From an uncultured Clostridia bacterium (lineage in GTDB: Bacteria > Bacillota > Clostridia > TANB77 > CAG-508): DNA of 64,000 bases. The notes below the pieces were generated by a model. The model was given only the letters and a program-made list of their open reading frames with translations. It did not search any database and was not told the DNA's origin. This document shows positions 26,301 to 37,021 of the stretch, piece after piece. The stretch lies in the NCBI GenBank assembly GCA_948676835.1, contig CAPOZU010000006.1, forward strand, positions 1 to 64,000, in the 5' to 3' direction. How positions within the stretch are numbered: position 1 is the first letter of the stretch; the number at the start of each line of letters is the position of its first letter. Position numbers and translations under genes: made by a program.

Positions 26301-29300
26301 ATGGTACGAGAATTAAAATCAATTGTGAAAAAATTAGTTTTAATAATTATTATAACTTCTGTTATAATGAGTTCTTTTGCTGTGCCAAATTCTTATGCAA
26401 AATTAACTATTCAAGATGGTGAATTTTATTATGCTGGTACAACTAAAGGAAGTTACAAGCCAACAGAAGGAATCTTCTCTTGGGCCTTTAATCTTCTTAA
26501 AGAATTAGCTACATTTTTACTTACATTAATTCCTAATGCAATTAGAATGGCATTTGTTGGATATACAGCTTTAGCTGAAAAACTATTAACATGGGCGCTA
26601 GAATCAACAGCAGGAGTTAATTTAAAAGGAGAGGATGTAAATGCTACAGATCTTTCTAAACTATCAGATTCAACCAATAATGTAACAGTTCAAGCAATTG
26701 TTTATAATATGGTTCCAGCATTAAATGTAAATTTCTTTGATTTAGATTATAAAGAAATGTACAAAAGAAAAATCAAAGAAAAAGATGCAGATGGAAATCT
26801 TGTAGAAAAAGATGTAATAATTTCACCAACAGGTCAACAATTAAATTGTAAGAAATGTGAAAAATCTGTATTAGAGTGTTGTGGGGAATGGACAGATGAT
26901 AGAAATGAAGTAAAATGTTATGGCGATTGTGGATGTAATAATTGCGATGCTTGTCAAAAATATGCACAATTGATGCTTGCACAAGATCCAATAATCATAC
27001 AATTAAAGAAATTAATTGCTGTTTGGTATTACATAATTAGATTATTAGCAGTTGCTGCAATGTGTGTAACTTTAATTGCTATTGGTATAAAAATGGCTAT
27101 TTCAACAATAGCATCAGATAAAGCTGTATATAAGAGAATGTTAGTAGATTGGGTTGTTGGAATGATATTAATTTTCACAATGCATTATATTATGTATTTC
27201 TCAATTATAATTACAGATATGCTTGTAAACACAGTTAGAGAATCTGCTAATCAAGTAAATAAAGTTAGTATGATGCAATTAGCAACTACATCAAAAGATA
27301 AAGATGAAGTTATAAAAAGTAATCAAGATTTAGAAGTAGATGTATATGAAGAAATTAGAACAAGAGCATATGATTTCAACTTAGTTATTGGATTAATGGG
27401 AATGCTTATGTATATTACATTAGTATTTATGGCTTTTAAATATACATTGATTTATATAAAGAGATTTTTAACATTAGCTGTTTTAACATTAATGGCACCA
27501 GGTATAGGAGTTGCATATGCATTGCAAAAAGTATTATCAGGAAAATCAACATCATTAAAATCATGGTTAACAGAATATTTATTAAACCTTTTAATACAAG
27601 TTGTACATGCATTAATGTATGCAATATTTATTTCAGCTGCTTTAAAATTTTCACTTGAAAATATTGCTGGAGTACTAATTGCTTTAATTTTAATGAATTT
27701 CTCATTAAAAGGAGAGGCAATTTTCAGAAGAATATTCAATTTAGACCCTGGAAATAAAGGTTTATTAGGTGCAACAGAAACAGCTGGTGATAGAGATAAA
27801 ATTATGAAAAATGCTAAAGCAATGAAAGCGATGGCACTTGGTGCTAAGCCAGTTGCCAAAGCATTAGCTGCGCCTGGAAATCTTGTTATGGGAGGTGCTG
27901 CAAAATTAGGTGCAGCAGGAGTATTAATTGGTGGTGCGAAAGCTAGAGAAAAAGTTAATTCATGGAGAAATAATAGATCTTCTGATGACGGAAGTATTGG
28001 AGGAAGTGCGTCACCATCAGGTAGTGGAAACTCTGGATCACCAGAAGGTGGTGCAGGAGGTCCAGTAGGAAGCGGTCAAGGAGGAAAATCAGAAACTTCA
28101 CATGGAGATTCACCAACAGGAACTTTAGATAGAGTAGTTGCAGAAAATGGGGGAGCAGGACAAAGAGTTAAACCAAGAAGAATTGGACAACATGCTGAGG
28201 ATAAAGAATTATTAAAAATAGGAGAAGCAGAATTACAAAAAGAATTAAGTGAAGCGATTGCAGATTATGAAGAAGGTGATCCAAAAGATTCTGTTAAAAT
28301 GGACAGAGTTTTAGAAGCTAATAGAAGATTAGATAGATTTAGAGAAATATCTGCAAGAAAAGCAGGAGACCTTACAGTTGGTGGAGTTATTGCAGGACAT
28401 GTAAGTAATATGTTTGATATAAATACATATTTTGATGTCACAGTTGGTCCAGATGGACAAACTCACTATAAAACAAAACCAGGAGCTATTTTCGGAAGAT
28501 ATAAATATGATGAAAAAACAGGAAGATATGTTAAAGATAAAAGCAATGCTGCATATACACAATTTGGTGCTGCTAAATTATTAGGATTTTCTGATAAAGA
28601 TAAAAAGATTTTCAAAGATCAAGTTTGGAAACCAACAATTAAAGGAATTGGTGGTATGGCATCAATGTTTGTTGGTATGGGAAATTTAGTAGCACATCCA
28701 ATGATTGGTATGGGGATGCTTGCAGGTGGCGCTGGAATGACTGGAAGTATGCTTAAAAAATTCAAAAAGCCTAAAAATGGCGACCCAGGTCGAGCAAAAT
28801 TCTTAAGACTAGCTAAGAAAGATAATCAATGGTTACCTGGAAAAAGGCTTAGATTTGGTAGTTTTGAAACACCTACTCTTGTACATATGAGAGACGAAGT
28901 TGTAAATGAAGCTAATAGGGAATTAGCTGAAAAATTAAATAGATATATGCAAAGAGTACATCCTAACCTATTAGCAAGAATAAAAGAAGATGCAGTTATT
29001 CCAAAAACTTTAGGTTTTGTAGCAGGTATGGGAATTGCTCCAGTAGCTACACTTGGCCTTATGGGGGCTAATGCAATAATCAATCCAAAACAAGATCCAA
29101 AAAATAATAGATATGCAGATATAAATAACCCATATCAATATGGAACAAGAAAAGAAGTAAGAGAAAGTGAAAGAGTAAAATTACATCCTGTAGGAACATC
29201 TGTATGGGATATAGTAGATAAACAACATTTTGAACAAGTTAAACAACAAAAAATAACATTTACAGATGAAGCAAATGCTTTAATTAATCAACGTGAAATT

Positions 29301-30710
29301 AGTGACGCAAAAATAAAACTAGAAATAATTAATCAAACAGTAGACCAAAAAGTTGATGAATCAAATTTAAAAGAATATACAAAAATGCTTGCAGCAAGTT
29401 GGGCTGCAAGAGGATATGATTATGATCCTAAAACAGGACAAATAACACCAAGAGTTGATGTTGAAAAAGAAGACATTCGTAAAAAAATTGAAATTAAAGA
29501 TGAATCTGCTCCAAATGGTGTACAAATAAGAAGAATAACAGATAGAGATGTTCAAACAGTTAATAAGAAAATTGATGAAATTATCTCTAGAAGACTTGAT
29601 GGAAGAGAAATAGATGTTAATAGTGAAAAAACAATGACAGAAATTATAAAAGATTTATCGAGTGAATTAGCATCTGAAGGAATAATTGGAAAAGACCAAA
29701 GTGCAGATATATTATTTGAACAAGGTTTAGGAAAATTAAAAACAACAATTAAACATAAAGCAACACAAGCAAATAATATAGTAAGAGAATCTCAAGAATA
29801 TAAATTAAACACACAAGAATTTGATGCTGTACAACAAGCAATTTTAGAAGTTGCAAAAGAATCTGGGGCAGAAGACGGAGATTTATCTAAAGTTGACCAA
29901 GCTAAAGTACTTGCTAAAGTGCAAGAAACATTAAAGGGTGGGCAACCTCCAGTAGATGGAAAAGACAAATCAAAACCAAAAGGAAAAGTTGAAGGTCAAA
30001 TTGATACAAAGATAGAGCAAATTTCTGAAGCTGATAGATATAAAAATGCTATTAGTACATTATTATCAAATGGAAATGGATTAACACAAAATCAATTAAA
30101 TACAACTTTAATACGTGATAGAGTAATGTCAACAGATGGAACTATTTCAAAACAAGCAAGAAAAGTAAGTGATAAAGAAAATAGAACTATGTTGAAAAGA
30201 AGTCTTAAAAAACAAATAGCAGATGTTGTTGATAAATGTTCTCAAGATGATGTTGCAAAAACAGAAAAAGTTGTATCTAGAGAAGAAAAATTAAAACAAG
30301 CAGAAGCAGCAACAGCTGGATTAGATTCTATATCTAGAGATGCAGTTTTAAATTCATTATTTGTAATAACAGGAATGGAAGAAAATATAAAAGCATTAAA
30401 TACATATGGAGAGGACACTTTGGTGGAAGCTTCTAAATTTAAAAAACCAACAAGTAAAACTCATGCAAAACATTTAAAAGCACTACTTGATGTGTCAGAT
30501 GCTGAACTTGCATTGAAAAAAGTTCAAAGAGAAGCATTAACTGTTCCAGAAGGTGATACAACCAAGAAAATAAATATTCAAAAAGAAATAGATAAAGCAA
30601 CAAAAAAATTAGAAGTTGCAAAAGAAGTATCTGCTAGAACAGGACCTGTTCAAGATGTTAGAAAAGCAACAACTGATGTCTTATCAATATTAAGGCAGAA
30701 AAGATATTAA
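26301..30710 (+). CDS. VirB6/TrbL-like channel protein 2, giant, with Cys-rich insert
   Basis: 1469 residues. Signal-type N-terminus ending near SYA, an amphipathic region, then a Cys-rich insert (C183 to C218, nine Cys in 36 residues) just before the channel core. The core has GIKMAISTIASDKAVYKRML (about 262-281) and the weaker second block KVLSGKSTSLKSWLTEYL with IQVVHALMY. A Gly/Ser-rich linker follows (about 560-610), then about 850 residues of charged, helix-rich sequence with two short hydrophobic stretches (GMGNLVAHPMIGMGMLAGGA and GFVAGMGIAPVATLGLMGAN). Long cytosolic or translocated tails are known for VirB6 homologues of some bacteria; the role here is unknown. Confidence 0.78.
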   Translation: MVRELKSIVKKLVLIIIITSVIMSSFAVPNSYAKLTIQDGEFYYAGTTKGSYKPTEGIFSWAFNLLKELATFLLTLIPNAIRMAFVGYTALAEKLLTWALESTAGVNLKGEDVNATDLSKLSDSTNNVTVQAIVYNMVPALNVNFFDLDYKEMYKRKIKEKDADGNLVEKDVIISPTGQQLNCKKCEKSVLECCGEWTDDRNEVKCYGDCGCNNCDACQKYAQLMLAQDPIIIQLKKLIAVWYYIIRLLAVAAMCVTLIAIGIKMAISTIASDKAVYKRMLVDWVVGMILIFTMHYIMYFSIIITDMLVNTVRESANQVNKVSMMQLATTSKDKDEVIKSNQDLEVDVYEEIRTRAYDFNLVIGLMGMLMYITLVFMAFKYTLIYIKRFLTLAVLTLMAPGIGVAYALQKVLSGKSTSLKSWLTEYLLNLLIQVVHALMYAIFISAALKFSLENIAGVLIALILMNFSLKGEAIFRRIFNLDPGNKGLLGATETAGDRDKIMKNAKAMKAMALGAKPVAKALAAPGNLVMGGAAKLGAAGVLIGGAKAREKVNSWRNNRSSDDGSIGGSASPSGSGNSGSPEGGAGGPVGSGQGGKSETSHGDSPTGTLDRVVAENGGAGQRVKPRRIGQHAEDKELLKIGEAELQKELSEAIADYEEGDPKDSVKMDRVLEANRRLDRFREISARKAGDLTVGGVIAGHVSNMFDINTYFDVTVGPDGQTHYKTKPGAIFGRYKYDEKTGRYVKDKSNAAYTQFGAAKLLGFSDKDKKIFKDQVWKPTIKGIGGMASMFVGMGNLVAHPMIGMGMLAGGAGMTGSMLKKFKKPKNGDPGRAKFLRLAKKDNQWLPGKRLRFGSFETPTLVHMRDEVVNEANRELAEKLNRYMQRVHPNLLARIKEDAVIPKTLGFVAGMGIAPVATLGLMGANAIINPKQDPKNNRYADINNPYQYGTRKEVRESERVKLHPVGTSVWDIVDKQHFEQVKQQKITFTDEANALINQREISDAKIKLEIINQTVDQKVDESNLKEYTKMLAASWAARGYDYDPKTGQITPRVDVEKEDIRKKIEIKDESAPNGVQIRRITDRDVQTVNKKIDEIISRRLDGREIDVNSEKTMTEIIKDLSSELASEGIIGKDQSADILFEQGLGKLKTTIKHKATQANNIVRESQEYKLNTQEFDAVQQAILEVAKESGAEDGDLSKVDQAKVLAKVQETLKGGQPPVDGKDKSKPKGKVEGQIDTKIEQISEADRYKNAISTLLSNGNGLTQNQLNTTLIRDRVMSTDGTISKQARKVSDKENRTMLKRSLKKQIADVVDKCSQDDVAKTEKVVSREEKLKQAEAATAGLDSISRDAVLNSLFVITGMEENIKALNTYGEDTLVEASKFKKPTSKTHAKHLKALLDVSDAELALKKVQREALTVPEGDTTKKINIQKEIDKATKKLEVAKEVSARTGPVQDVRKATTDVLSILRQKRY

Positions 30711-30735
30711 TAGTAGGAGAGAGGGTGAAATATAA

Positions 30736-33645
30736 GTGAAAAGAATTTTGAAAAAATTATTAATAATATTTTTAATATTTCTTACAATTAATACTTTTAT
30801 AGTTTCTAATGTGAGTAATGCAGGTTGGGTTGAAGACACGCTAGATACAATTGGTGAAGGTATAATTGGACTTTTCGCATGGCCTGTTCAATTCCTACTA
30901 AAAATAGCTGGTACAGCAATAAGTTCAGTAACAGCTGCTGTAGCATATATTGATAATACTGGTGATAGTGAAACTTCGAATACAATAACTCCATTTGATA
31001 TATTATTCAATACTACAGAAGAGCCAAAGGTTAAAATTATTAATATAAACGTATTTGATTTATCAGATACAGAATCAATAACTGGAAAAATTAGATTAGG
31101 TATTGCAACATGGTATTATGTTTTAAGAGTAATTGCTACTGCAATATTACTAGTAATTTTAATATATGTAGGTATAAGAATGGCAATAACAACAATTGCT
31201 TCAGATAAAGCAATGTATAGTAAAATGCTAATAGATTGGGTAACTAGTTTAGCGTTAATATTCTTGTTACAATATATTATACTATTTACATTCTATGTTA
31301 ATGATGCATTAGTTGATGCAATGCGTAACGCTGGAACAGAAAGTGTTAATATAGATGAAGCTATTGAACAACTTAGAGAAGAAGCAACTGCATTCGGATA
31401 TAAAGGAATAGGTGCAGCAGCAGTATATTTTATATTAGTAACACAAACAATAGGTTTACTTATTTCATATATTAATCGTATGCTAAAAGTATCTTTCTTA
31501 GTTATAATTGCACCGTTAATAACATTAACATACTCAATAGATAAAATGGGTGATGGAAAAGCACAAGCTTTAGGTACATGGCTAAAAGAATTCGTATTTA
31601 CAGTTCTTATGCAACCATTCCATTGTATTATATATATGATAATGGTTTCAACTTCGCTTGAATTACTAACAAGTAATTTAGGATTAGGAGGCTCTGCTGA
31701 AAGACTTGGATATTCAATATTTGCAGTAATTTGTATAAGATTTATTCAAGAGGCAGAAAAAATTGTTAGAAAAATATTCCATTTTGAAGATGATAACTCA
31801 GGAACATCAGTTGCTGCTGGTATGGCAATGTCAGCAATGATGTTATCTCAATCTAAAAATATAGGTAAAACATTAAAAAGTGGTGTAACAACAGCTAAGA
31901 ATTTAAAATCAAATGCAACTAATTTATTAAGACATGCTAAAACAGATGCTATGGTAATGGGAGCTGTTTTATCTAGAAATAATACGAAAACAGTTACAGT
32001 TAATAAAACAGATGATGATGGAAATGTTATAACAGATAATGAAGGAAAACCACAAACAGAAGAAGTAACTAGAAAAATGAGCTATGCTGAATTAAAAGAA
32101 GAAGCTATGGCAAAACAAATTGATAAAAAAGCAGATAAATTAGCGAAAAAAGTATATGGAAGATATGCTGGAGAATCAGCAATGTCTGATTATACTGCCA
32201 AAGATGGTAAAAAACGTGAAGATTTAAGCGATAAAGAAAGAGCAAGATATGATGATTTAAGAAATAGTGGTATGGGACATACAAGAGCAATGGCTACTTT
32301 AAGAAAAGAAGCATTAGAGAAGAAGAAAGATGAGAAATTTGATAGAGATCATCCTAATGCAAGTAGAACAATTAAAGCTGGAAGAGGTGTAGTAAACGGA
32401 GTTAAGGCATTAAATCAACTAGACGTTATTAAAGATCTTAAATCAGCAGGAAAAACTTATATATCAGCTGCTGTTGGAGCTGGTGTTGGAATTTCAATGT
32501 ATGGAAATGGCAGAGATTTAATACAATCTGGTATGATGGGAGCAGCGGCATTTAGTGGTACACAAGAATTCATGAAAGATACTACTAAAAACTTAGTAAC
32601 TTCAGCAGCACAAAGTGTATCAGCATTAAATGCAAGTAGTCCAGAAGAAGCAAGAGCAATTGCTATGGATGCTTTACAATCTGATCCAACAAGATTTGAA
32701 GACAATTCAGATGAAATGAATCAAATATTAGATAATTTAAAGAATCAATTAAAAGCTTTAGGAATGAATGAAAAAGCTGTAAATAGATTTTCTAATAAAA
32801 TACATAAAGAAATTAGAAAAAATGCGATGAAAGGAAATCCAGAATCTATACAAAGTATAATGGAAAAGAATTTACAACAATATAATAGTACAGCAGAAGG
32901 AAAAGCCCAACCAATTAACATGAGTAAAAATATGACATTATTAGATGATGCTATGAAACAAACAAGTCAATTTGAAAATAAAAAAGTTATATTTGATAAC
33001 TTTCAACAAGCTACACAGGCAAGTGGAATTAGTGCAGATGCTTATTTAGATGAACTTGTTGGCAGTTTTAAATCAATGGATTCTTCTTCATTTGCTAACC
33101 CAGGTTCTGAAAATGGAGGAAGAACAGATATAACAGATGATACAATAGCTACTGTAAAAGCAGAAAATGATGGTAAGGACGTTACTGATGTTACTGAAAT
33201 AGCAAAGACGGAGTTAAAAGAAACAATTGAATCAACTATGAGTAAAATATCAGAAGATGTATTAGATGAATCTGAGAAAGAAAAAATAAAATCTGAAATG
33301 ATAAAAGACTTAGAAGGAAAAATAGAAACAGAAGTAAAAGCAAATATTGAAAAAATACAAAAAGATAGTAAAGATGAAGTAAAAAAACTTACAGACAAAT
33401 TATTAAAAGATTTAGACGAATGTGAAAGACAAAGAAAAGAACTTGAGCAAAAACAGCAGGAATTAGAAGCTGGAACAAAAGTAATGGATAGTGCAGAAAG
33501 AATAGAGTTTGAGAAAAGTAAGATAAGAACTGAATATCAAATACAAACTCTTACACAACAAATAACATATGCAACAAATTATACTGCTCCAACAAAAAAA
33601 GATGAAGGTCAAGTAGTTATTACAGAAAAATTAATAAGAAAATAA
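30736..33645 (+). CDS. VirB6/TrbL-like channel protein 3, long C-terminus
   Basis: 969 residues from GTG 30736, with GGAGAGAGGGTG upstream. Signal-type N-terminus (to about residue 29, SNA|G), then the shared core: IRMAITTIASDKAMYSKMLI (about 147-166) and DKMGDGKAQALGTWLKEF with QPFHCIIY. After the channel part (about residue 370) it is soluble, with a hydrophobic Gly/Ala patch near 580-610 and a long coiled-coil-like Glu/Lys region from about 830 to the end. The core is much closer to the next gene than to the two upstream ones, so these two are the younger duplicates. Confidence 0.8.
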   Translation: MKRILKKLLIIFLIFLTINTFIVSNVSNAGWVEDTLDTIGEGIIGLFAWPVQFLLKIAGTAISSVTAAVAYIDNTGDSETSNTITPFDILFNTTEEPKVKIININVFDLSDTESITGKIRLGIATWYYVLRVIATAILLVILIYVGIRMAITTIASDKAMYSKMLIDWVTSLALIFLLQYIILFTFYVNDALVDAMRNAGTESVNIDEAIEQLREEATAFGYKGIGAAAVYFILVTQTIGLLISYINRMLKVSFLVIIAPLITLTYSIDKMGDGKAQALGTWLKEFVFTVLMQPFHCIIYMIMVSTSLELLTSNLGLGGSAERLGYSIFAVICIRFIQEAEKIVRKIFHFEDDNSGTSVAAGMAMSAMMLSQSKNIGKTLKSGVTTAKNLKSNATNLLRHAKTDAMVMGAVLSRNNTKTVTVNKTDDDGNVITDNEGKPQTEEVTRKMSYAELKEEAMAKQIDKKADKLAKKVYGRYAGESAMSDYTAKDGKKREDLSDKERARYDDLRNSGMGHTRAMATLRKEALEKKKDEKFDRDHPNASRTIKAGRGVVNGVKALNQLDVIKDLKSAGKTYISAAVGAGVGISMYGNGRDLIQSGMMGAAAFSGTQEFMKDTTKNLVTSAAQSVSALNASSPEEARAIAMDALQSDPTRFEDNSDEMNQILDNLKNQLKALGMNEKAVNRFSNKIHKEIRKNAMKGNPESIQSIMEKNLQQYNSTAEGKAQPINMSKNMTLLDDAMKQTSQFENKKVIFDNFQQATQASGISADAYLDELVGSFKSMDSSSFANPGSENGGRTDITDDTIATVKAENDGKDVTDVTEIAKTELKETIESTMSKISEDVLDESEKEKIKSEMIKDLEGKIETEVKANIEKIQKDSKDEVKKLTDKLLKDLDECERQRKELEQKQQELEAGTKVMDSAERIEFEKSKIRTEYQIQTLTQQITYATNYTAPTKKDEGQVVITEKLIRK

Positions 33646-33659
33646 TGGAGGAAATAAGA

Positions 33660-36456
33660 TTGAAAAAAGTTATAAGTAAAATATTAATAATTTTTATATT
33701 AATAACTTTATTGTTTGAATTTTCGTTTTCAAACAGTCTTATTTCCTATGCTTCAAATGACAATGACTATCATATATATGGATTATCAGATGAAGATATA
33801 AAAAATATATCTGGTTTGAGCACAGGTATAATATCAATTATTCTATGGATACCTAAATTTATAGTAACTGGTGCTACATGGCTTGTAAATCAAGCTGTAA
33901 GTGGATTCGCATCAATGGAAAATACAGATGATCCTGGAACAATAACACCATATAAAGTATTTTTTACTGAATATGAAATATTAAAAATAAATATTTTTGA
34001 AAACAGAGAAGGGTCTTTTTTAACACCTTTTAGAACAACAGTTGCAACATGGTATTATATGATGAGAATAATTGCTACAGCAATTTTATTAGTAATATTA
34101 ATTTATGTTGGTATTAGAATGGCTCTTGCATCTGTTGCAGATGATAAAGCCAAATATAAAAAGATGTTATTTGACTGGGTAATGCGGACTTGCTTTAATA
34201 TTTGTTATGCATTACATAGCTATATTTGTTATATATTGTAATGATGCAATAGTAAATGCAATTAAAATAGCATATGAAACAATTGGTGATGGTGCTAACG
34301 CAGAAGAAACACTTGATGCGATATTCATGAAAGCACTTCTTGGAGGAGGACTAGTTGCAGATGCTGCAATGATTGTTTACATAGGAATAGTTTTTCAAAC
34401 AATATTCTATCTAATTGCTTATATAAATCGTATGCTTAAAGTGGCATTTTTAATAGTAATTTCTCCATTAATAACAGTAACATATTCAATAGATAAAATG
34501 GGAGATGGAAAAGCTCAAGCATTAGATACATGGTTAAAAGAATATATATATACAATCCTAATACAACCGTTTCATTGTATAATATACTTTTCTTTTATAG
34601 GTGTTGCATTTACACTTATAAATGAAGGAGGATTTTTCGATGGTTCATTTAATCAACTTTCAGCAGGAATTTTAGCCATTTTATGTATAAAATTTATAAA
34701 TGACGGTGAAAAAATTGTTAGAAAAATCTTTGGATTCCAAGATGATAATAGCAAAACATCAATGGTTGCAGGTGCTATGATGGCTGTTGGTATGGCAAAA
34801 GCAACAACTAATATGATTTCAAAAGCAAAAACTGGAGTCCATAAAGCAAGAACATCTGCAGAAAAACTACATAAAGATTTTATGAAAGACACAGGTCTTG
34901 AAAAAAGACTTAATGATCCAGATGCTATAAGGCTAAAACGAGAAAAAGCACTTGAAAAAGAAATGGATAAACGTGGTGGCGGATATGCAAGAGGAGTAAA
35001 TGAATCAGATGCAGATTATGAAGCAAGACGAAAAAGTGCTCAAGATAGTATAGATGCAAGAAAGCAAAGAAGACAAGATGCAAAAAACAAGATAAGTGGT
35101 GTTAGAAATAGAATTGGTAATTTTAGAAGAAATACAAGAGCAGGTCGTATTGCCGATTTTGCTGCAAGAAAAACTTTATCTACATCAGCTGCAATAATGG
35201 CATTTGCTGCAACTTATGCAACAGGAGATACAGATGCATTATCTGCAATTGGTTATGGGGCAGCTGCTGGTAAAGGTATGGATAAGGCATTTGATACATC
35301 AGCAGGAAGAAATGATGCAGATGCTGCACAAAGCTATGCAGAAGCGTCAGAAGCTCAAAGAGAAAGTCTAGAGCAGAACATTGGAATACTAGAAGATAAT
35401 ATAAAGAAACATGAAGAATCAATGGATAATTTTGATGAAGTTGAAGAAAAATGTAAAGAATTGGATGAATTAAAGAAACAACCAGATGATAATCCAGAAA
35501 ATCTAAAAAAAGCAGATGATGCAGATAAAGCTGCTGAAGCAGCAGAAGAAAAGGCAAGACAGGAAGAAGCGGCTGCTGCAAAAGCTTTAGAGAAAAAGAA
35601 ATCAGGAAATTTATCTAAGAGAGAAAGAAATAGATTACAAGCAGAAGCAGATGCTCATAAACAAGAAGCAGCAAAACAAAAACAAATAGCAGAACAAAAA
35701 AGAAGAGAAGCAAATAATATAAGATCACAAAGCAAACAATTTAAAATGCAAGAACTACAAGATCAACTTGCAGAATTGGATCCAGATGGAACATTACAAA
35801 AATATGTAAATGCTAAAAAAACAAAAACTGACTTTGCAGCAGATATATTTAAAGAAAAACAACAACTTGCAGCAATGCAAAGAGAATTAAAAGATTTCTA
35901 TACAGAAGCAAGTAGTAAAGCTAGAATTGATGCAATGAAGAATTCTGTAACAGATAAAGAGATAAAATCAAAAGCAAATGAGATAGAAAGATTAATTCAA
36001 GAACTTATTGCTGCACGTCATTTACTTGCAGTTACAGATGGTAGAGATATAAACAATGAAATTGTATCTTTAGACGATATGGAAACAGGATCAATGATAG
36101 CTAGTAATCTTACAAATGCTATAAATAGAGATTTTATTACACATTCTAATGCATCATCAATGGATTTAATTAGAGAATCTGGATTAGGTTTGCTATCTAC
36201 AGATGAAGGTCATGGAGATGTTGAGAAACAAACTAGTCCATATATAGAAGGACTAATGAAACAATTAAATCTAGCTGTTTCACAACAAAAATATAATTAT
36301 CGTGTTAGAGGAATTAGTCAAGCAGAAGAAATAAACAAAGCCATGGGAAGATCACAATCAGCATTTGATGCACGTTCTAAGAGTATGGCTATAACACAAA
36401 TACAGCAAAATGGAAGAAGATATCAAAAGCAAAAAGAAAAAGAAGCACAAGGATAA
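33660..36456 (+). pseudogene. VirB6/TrbL-like channel protein 4, frameshifted
   Basis: Starts at TTG 33660 (GGAGG upstream; an ATG at 33645 overlaps the preceding stop and lies before that site). The first frame covers about 175 residues through IRMALASVADDKAKYKKML, then derails and stops at 34239-34241. The second frame continues with LALIFVMHYIAIFVIYCNDA, which aligns with SLALIFLLQYIILFTFYVND of the previous gene. Dropping one base, C at 34185, joins DWVMG to LALIF and restores about 930 residues with DKMGDGKAQALDTWLKEY, QPFHCIIY and an Ala/Glu/Lys-rich coiled-coil tail. Either a recent real mutation or a sequence error; everything else looks intact. Confidence 0.8.
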
Positions 36457-36488
36457 TTTTTATTTAATAAACGAAAGGAAAAATATTT

Positions 36489-37004
36489 ATGAGAATTAAA
36501 GATAGTAATAAGCATGCAATTATCATAATAGCTGGAATTCTTATTGTTGTAATCTTAGTTTTTCTTGATTTAAGAGGAAACAAAGGAACAGATTATAGCA
36601 ATTTAACACAAGAAGAAATTTCAGTAGCATTAGAAAAAGAAATTAATGATATGGAAATTAATACAGTAGCATCTCTAAACGAAAGAGATAGAATAGAATA
36701 TTATGTTGCTAAATTTGTAGAAGCAATTGAAGAAAAGGATTATGAAAAAGCATATGATATGTTGTATGATGATTTTAAAGAAAACTATTTTCCAACATTA
36801 AGTAGTTTTGAAGAATATGCAGAATCAAAATTTTCAAAAGTTCTTTCTTTAGATCATACAAACTTTGAGAGAAATGGTGATTACTATATTTTATGGATAA
36901 CAATGTCTGATCCACTTAGTGGTAAAAATTCTGGTAAAGATATAAATTTTGTTGTTAGAGAAAATGCACTAAATGATTTTGATTTATCATTTTCAGTTAT
37001 ATAA
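36489..37004 (+). CDS. NTF2-like bitopic protein, VirB8-like candidate
   Basis: 171 residues: short basic N-terminus, one helix (about 10-26), then a soluble domain with YYVAKFVEAIEEKDYEKAYD and LYDDFKENYFPT, the helix pattern of NTF2-like folds. VirB8 proteins of type IV secretion systems have this topology and fold and bridge the channel to outer parts. Sequence similarity to any named VirB8 is not evident by eye. AAAGG precedes the ATG, and the next gene is 17 bases away and has a similar layout. Confidence 0.65.
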   Translation: MRIKDSNKHAIIIIAGILIVVILVFLDLRGNKGTDYSNLTQEEISVALEKEINDMEINTVASLNERDRIEYYVAKFVEAIEEKDYEKAYDMLYDDFKENYFPTLSSFEEYAESKFSKVLSLDHTNFERNGDYYILWITMSDPLSGKNSGKDINFVVRENALNDFDLSFSVI

Positions 37005-37021
37005 GAAAGGAAATTTAAACT

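Noticed and set aside
26453..33398. Several minus-strand open frames of 60-135 codons within the VirB6-like genes
   Set aside because: No ribosome sites, low-complexity Leu/Ile/His-rich translations, and complete overlap with well-supported plus-strand genes.
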